From the NCBI GenBank assembly GCA_944548615.1, contig OX155961.1, positions 23,030,620 through 23,094,619 of the forward strand: a DNA stretch of 64,000 nt, in the 5' to 3' direction. Made by a program: the position numbers and the translations under genes. This document shows, piece after piece, positions 60,101 to 64,000 of the stretch. Positions within the stretch are counted from its first letter, which is position 1, and each line of letters starts with the position of its first letter. The notes under the pieces were generated by a model. That model saw only the letters and a list, made by a program, of their open reading frames with translations. It ran no database searches and was not told the origin of the DNA. Origin of the DNA: Micropterix aruncella (taxonomy: Eukaryota > Arthropoda > Insecta > Lepidoptera > Micropterigidae).

Positions 60101-62216
60101 TATTGGATACTGACGGAATTCTTGTAACTTTCAGGTATCGCCGTTCCCGGACAACCTACGTGGCCCGCCGTCGCCTGCGGTTGCTCAAAGGTACCAATAA
60201 TACTTTTAGACTGCTAGGTGCCGTTGTTTTAGAAATAACAATATTGTTTTTACTTTCAGAGAGGTGGTCCGCCGGCCTGGGCGAGGCGCGGCCGGACGAG
60301 GCGCGGCCGGGCGAGGAGCGGCCGGGCGAGGCGCCGGGCGTCGCGGAGGAGCGGGGAGGGGTAGAGGTGGCAGGGGAGGAGGGGTGGGAGCGGCAGCGGC
60401 AGGGTCACGAGTACCGAGGACTGGTAGGAACGCCGCGAGGCGAGCTATGATTGGTGAGAATGTATGGCACAGAGGTGACCCTATTGTTGAAGTTTGCAAG
60501 ACTGATGAAGACATCCCCGCAAGGTTGAAAGTATTAGTGGATGACGCTGAAAGGGGTCGTAGTGCCCATCGTGCGAGAGATGTACGAGCAAGACAGAGGG
60601 TCGTCAGAATGAATGAGGACGAAAATGATGATGAAAACGATTATGAGGATGACGAGAATGATTTCACGGCTGCGGAGTGCCAATTAGCACAGGAACTGTT
60701 CAATGGGGACAGAGACGCAATGAAGTTCGAGTGGGCCCCTATGGATACTTTTAGGGGCTGCAAGGAAAAATTTCTTTGCGACTCTGGACCCACTGAACAG
60801 GTTTACAATGCGTACGGGGCATTTCGCCTTTTCTGGGATGATGCCATTCTAGAGCATATCGTGCAGGAGACTAATCGTCATGCTGTAGAATTGGCGGCAA
60901 TGTCGGAAAACTTTGCTAGAGATTGGTATGACACGAATGTGGATGAAATAATGATGCTTTTTGCCTTTTACATTCAACTTGGCAATTTCCCAATGCCGTC
61001 CATCAAGTCGTGTTTTTCAAATGATCCCCTCCAGAAATCAGACTTGTTTAGGCCGCTAATGTCGGAAGCCCGTTATTGGCGCCTAAACAAAGCCCTCCAC
61101 TTTAACGATAATTCCACCCGCACACCCGATTCATCAAAGTTGTTCTGTCTTGGTCCATTGGTAGACCACTTGAACGCTAAGTTCCAAGCGGCTTATCAAC
61201 TGGAGCAAGACATAGCAATCGATGAGTCGTTAACCTTATGGAAAGGTTCGCTGTCCTTCCGACAATATATTCCGACTAAAGCCGCTAGATTCGGCATTAA
61301 AACTTATGAAGTGTGCGGGTCGGCCACAGGCTATTTGTGGTCTTTTGAAATCTACTCGGGCAAAGATCACGCTAACCAATCTCTAATGCTGAAAAGTACT
61401 GAGATTGTAGTGCGTCTCATGAGACCTCTATTAAACAAGGGCCATATTCTACATATGGATAATTGGTTCAATTCCCCCGTTTTATCGAGGTATCTCAAAC
61501 GCAACAAAACCGATTGTGTTGGTACGTTCCGTAAAACGCGTAAAAACGTTCCTGCACTAATTCAACTCGCCGCTCTTGATGAAGGATCTGTGGTAGCTCG
61601 GCATTCTGGCGATGTAGTTGTGATGGCATACGAAGATAAGAAACCGGTCTTCTTAACATCCACTTGCCATAACGCGGAAACGTTACAAGTGGCTGGACGA
61701 CCGGGGCGGCCGTCACACTACAGACCGGCGCTCGTCGTCGACTACAATAATAAAATGGGCGGGGTTGACAAAAAGGACCAAATGCTGGAACCATATCTGG
61801 TGGAACGCAAAAGAAACCAACGGTGGTATAAAAAGATGTTCAAGAGGCTTCTCAATGCGTCCACTCTTAACGCACGCATTATCTTGAACCAGTGTTCTGT
61901 CGGCAATGTAATCAAACCTATGGCCTTCCGCTTGGATTTGATCCGAGGCATTATGGGCAACCATCACGCGTTAGTGCCTGGGAAGCCTGCCTCTACATAT
62001 CCAGCACGCAACCCTCACTTTCCAAACCAGCGGTTATACGAAAGGCACTTCATCACTCCTATCGTAGGTGCCGCTGGTGTGGGGGCTCCGCCGCGACGAC
62101 TTTGCATTTGGTGCATGAATAGAGAAGGTAAGAAGCAGAGGACCAGTTTGGAATGCAAGTCGTGTAATGCTTCACTATGTTTATTATGCTTTGAAAAGTT
62201 TCATACTCAAGCATAG
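57141..62216 (+). CDS. piggyBac-type transposase, six exons, 809 residues
   Basis: Exons 57141-57352, 59699-59777, 59852-59899, 59979-60056, 60135-60190 and 60260-62216 join in phase (2430 nt including stop). The N-terminus (RRDRILDLVEEQSSEDESSD) is acidic, as in PGBD/piggyBac proteins. Exons 2-5 encode a Pro/Ser/Arg-rich linker, and exon 6 opens with an Arg-Gly repeat (GRGAAGRGAAGRG). The DDE core has D479 (IDESLTLWKG), D558 (HMDNWFNSP), D661 (GGVDKKDQM) and D664. The spacings of 79 and 103 resemble piggyBac's 78 and 101. A C-terminal cysteine-rich finger (CIWC...CKSCNASLCLLCFEKFH) binds DNA ends in this family. No stops or frameshifts. The multi-exon model rests on splice sites and phase only. 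A domesticated gene is less likely because transposon termini lie upstream. Confidence 0.85.
57400..58769 (+). repeat. Repeat A split by a 953-bp insertion
   Basis: The first half (57400-57627) matches 30105-30330 and the second half (58581-58769) matches 30318-30475. A 21-bp direct repeat (57607-57627 and 58581-58601, containing ATCGATTGGCTTATGCC) borders the insert 57628-58580. The insert holds two diverged copies of a GGCTATGATACGA..TTCCATCATG..CTTC..CATCATCAGA block (57977-58047 and 58100-58170). It has no coding frame and no poly-A tail. Confidence 0.75.
58769..59590 (+). repeat. 180-bp direct repeats around a GC-rich centre
   Basis: 58769-58948 and 59411-59590 are almost identical (TTTACATACATGAAATCTTA ... 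CAATAAATCTTATTTTCT) at an offset of 642. The 460-bp centre is GC-rich (59150-59290), with a sub-frame of 76 codons not recognised. They could be short terminal repeats of a small element or a tandem duplication. Confidence 0.75.
60260..62216 (+). CDS. piggyBac transposase exon 6 (DDE domain and zinc finger)
   Basis: Acceptor TTTACTTTCAG at 60249-60259; TAG stop ends at 62216. About 651 codons, including an acidic stretch (60610-60665), the whole DDE_Tnp_1_7-type domain and the cysteine-rich tail. If splicing were ignored, a shorter protein could begin at the internal ATG at 60447, where GC content drops to the level of the rest of the domain. Confidence 0.95.
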
Positions 62217-62830
62217 TGAAGCATCGAGTATAATACTCTCCCGTAAAATCAAAATCTCATGAAATGCGCAATATTCTTCGTTTCATGCATTTCTCGGTTT
62301 TGTCGTGATCTTTGATAATAATAGTTTACAGTGGCATGGTATCCTTATTTCATTTCAATGTTTGGCGATGAATCGATCTGTAAGGAGGAGGGGGGGGGGG
62401 TTTGCTCGGTACTCGATAGAAAATATCCATTTTACTGATAATTCATAAAAATTGTTTTTACAAAATTAAAATGTTATTCATCTCATTTTTTTATAACAAT
62501 TGTTTTTACAAAATAAAAATGTTATTCATCTCAATTTTATCTACTGGTAAACTATATATCACTAGTGGGCTTGTTTCTTTGTTTTGATAAGCCAGTCGCA
62601 ACTGTCGCTCGTTCCCCCTCTAGCAACATCGAGTACCTCCACCTCTACCTTTTATTTTCTAAAATTCAATGTATTATCTTTATAATGGCTCGATTGATTG
62701 CGTTTCTTCGTAAACTAAAGTCCTGTACTATTGTAGTCCCGCAGAACTATTGTAGTCCCGCAGGTTATTCGCGTGTTAGTTTGATTTTACTATGTTCTTA
62801 CGATCTAGATTATATGTACAACTTACGAGC
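62217..62830 (+). other. Region 3' of the transposase gene
   Basis: Probably the transposon's 3' UTR. Contains a G10 run at 62391-62400 and a short tandem duplication of about 56 bp (about 62443 and 62498, ATTGTTTTTACAAAATTAAA / ATTGTTTTTACAAAATAAAA). No terminal inverted repeat seen. Confidence 0.4.
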
Positions 62831-64000
62831 TATGTTAGCTTCGTAATTTACTTTATATGTACAACTTACAAAATTTGTTAGCGAAGTAGAACTAATGTGG
62901 TAATTGTCTAAATTATTATGTTCAATGATTATCTTATTTTAGTTTCACACATATATTTTGTGATACATTTGTTTCAGTGATACATGTGATACATTTTGTG
63001 ATACATTTCACACGGACGACTTTCTGCGCGTCGAATGTAAAATGAACGGTTGTCACTTTTCCGCACCAAAACTAACTACCGAAGATAAAGCAGCTGAATC
63101 TAAGACCGCTTGAAATGCGTTAAACCTTATTCCGACGGCTATAAGTTCGACAGAATCGTCGATCGTTCATTTCATATTCTGCTCTAACGTATTGCTCTGT
63201 CTCGTTCGCTTGAACTAATTTACAATTTTAGTTCAATAAGAAACGCAATCGGGCCCATTATGTAATTGTTATGTATACCTAACGATGAAAAAATGATAGT
63301 TGTAGTAAAAAGTTGCCTAATTATATGACAACTTGGGAGCTATGTTAGCTTCGATATATGTACAACTTAAAAAAATTGTTATCGAAGTAGAACTAATGTG
63401 GTATTTGTCTAAATTATTATGTTCAATGATTATCTTATTTTAGTTTCACACATATATTTTGTGATACATTTGTTTCAGTGATACATGTGATACATTTTGT
63501 GATACATTTCACACGGACGACTTTCTACGCGTCGAATGTAAAATGAACGGTTGTCACTTTTCGGCACTAAAACTAACTACCGAAGATAAAGCAGCTGAAT
63601 CTAAGACCGCTTGAAATGCGTTAAACCTTATTCCGACGGCTATAAGTTCGACAGAATCGTCGATCGTTCATTTCATATTCTGCTCTAACGTATTGCTCTG
63701 TCTCGTTCGCTTGAACTAATTTACAATTTTAGTTCAATAAGAAACGCAATCGGGCCCATTATGTAATTGTTATGTATACCTAACGATGAAAAAATGATAG
63801 TTGTAGTAAAAAGTTGCCTAATTATATGACAACTTGGGAGCTATGTTAGCTTCGATATATGTACAACTTAAAAAAATTGTTATCGAAGTAGAACTAATGG
63901 GGTATTTGTCTAAATTATTATGTTCAATGATTATCTTATTTTAGTTTCACACATATATTTTGTGATACATTTGTTTCAGTGATACATGTGATACATTTTG
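62831..64000 (+). repeat. 501-bp tandem repeat, running off the window
   Basis: AGTTTCACACATATATTTTG starts at 62941, 63442 and 63943, giving a 501-bp period. Units 2 and 3 are almost identical; unit 1 is slightly diverged at its left edge. Each unit contains short sub-repeats of GTGATACAT. No coding frame. Confidence 0.95.

Larger units (their letters stand above)
56183..62216 (+). mobile_element. piggyBac-type element, apparently coding-complete; 3' end not seen
   Basis: TTAA at 56179-56182, then CCCTTTGAGTATGATACGAC with two GATACGACC repeats and palindromes (ACCAAATTTGGT and ACCGAATTTGGT) in the first 80 bases. These match the left ends of the 306-bp MITEs. A six-exon transposase gene follows (57141-62216). 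The first intron (57353-59698) carries repeat A, an insertion and a direct repeat. A right terminus like the MITEs' (ACTCCAAGGGTTAA) is not found up to 64000, so the element either extends further or has lost that end. Confidence 0.8.

Noticed and set aside
60206..60514. Pro/Ala-rich minus-strand frame opposite transposase exon 6
   Set aside because: Shadow of the GC-rich RG-repeat coding region.
56183..62216. piggyBac gene as a clearly domesticated host gene
   Set aside because: Transposon termini with TTAA lie just upstream and related MITEs exist; without synteny or expression data, domestication is not supported.

Overview
The window is AT-rich arthropod, most probably insect, genomic DNA. 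It holds parts of two spliced host genes, and almost everything else is transposable elements, many of them nested. The insect call is an inference from the transposon mix (Jockey, CR1/L2-like and Daphne-like LINEs, an R2/R4/NeSL-type LINE, mariner, hAT, PIF/Harbinger, several TTAA elements), the AT-rich introns and the protein similarities. I cannot name an order with confidence.

Host genes. The two genes are divergent, with start codons about 3.5 kb apart. On the minus strand, five exons (32878 down to 8214) encode the N-terminal PH-GRAM part of a myotubularin-related protein of the MTMR10/12 type. The rest of that gene lies beyond position 1. On the plus strand, nine coding exons (36432-55461) give a complete 451-residue MFAP1, a spliceosome-associated nuclear protein. 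All exon phases agree in both genes.

Layout. 1-1900: LINE C-terminus remnant, repeat A and a minisatellite. 1906-7740: an R2/R4/NeSL-type LINE (minus) split by an RNase H LINE (13-bp target duplication) and by a 1.44-kb TTAA element. 8214-8640: MTMR exon 5. 8690-12490: repeat A, a second copy of the 1.44-kb element, a Daphne-like LINE remnant, and a Jockey LINE carrying a 250-bp TTAA element and a tRNA-derived SINE. 12494-17510: a nearly intact CR1/L2-like LINE. 17923-19811: MTMR exons 4 and 3. 21300-24330: three long (AT)n tracts and a tandem duplication; one copy holds a PIF/Harbinger element and the other keeps the empty site. 25035-27794: a mariner with two LINEs inside. 28855-31990: further LINE and repeat A copies and a 306-bp TTAA MITE. 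32121-33675: two foldback MITEs around MTMR exons 1-2. MFAP1 introns hold CR1/L2-like LINEs, a solo LTR (42439-43370), a LINE with a perfect 589-bp duplication, a hAT (51168-53878) and a second 306-bp MITE. 56179-62216: the 5' end and a complete six-exon transposase gene of a piggyBac-type element. 62830-64000: a 501-bp tandem repeat running off the window.

The most interesting system is the set of TTAA elements. The piggyBac element at 56179 shares its terminal TTAACCC and palindromic subterminal motifs with two 306-bp MITEs, so it is a candidate source of the transposase that moved them. Two other TTAA families have the same architecture with different palindromes. Several insertions are dated relative to one another by nesting or by a preserved empty site.
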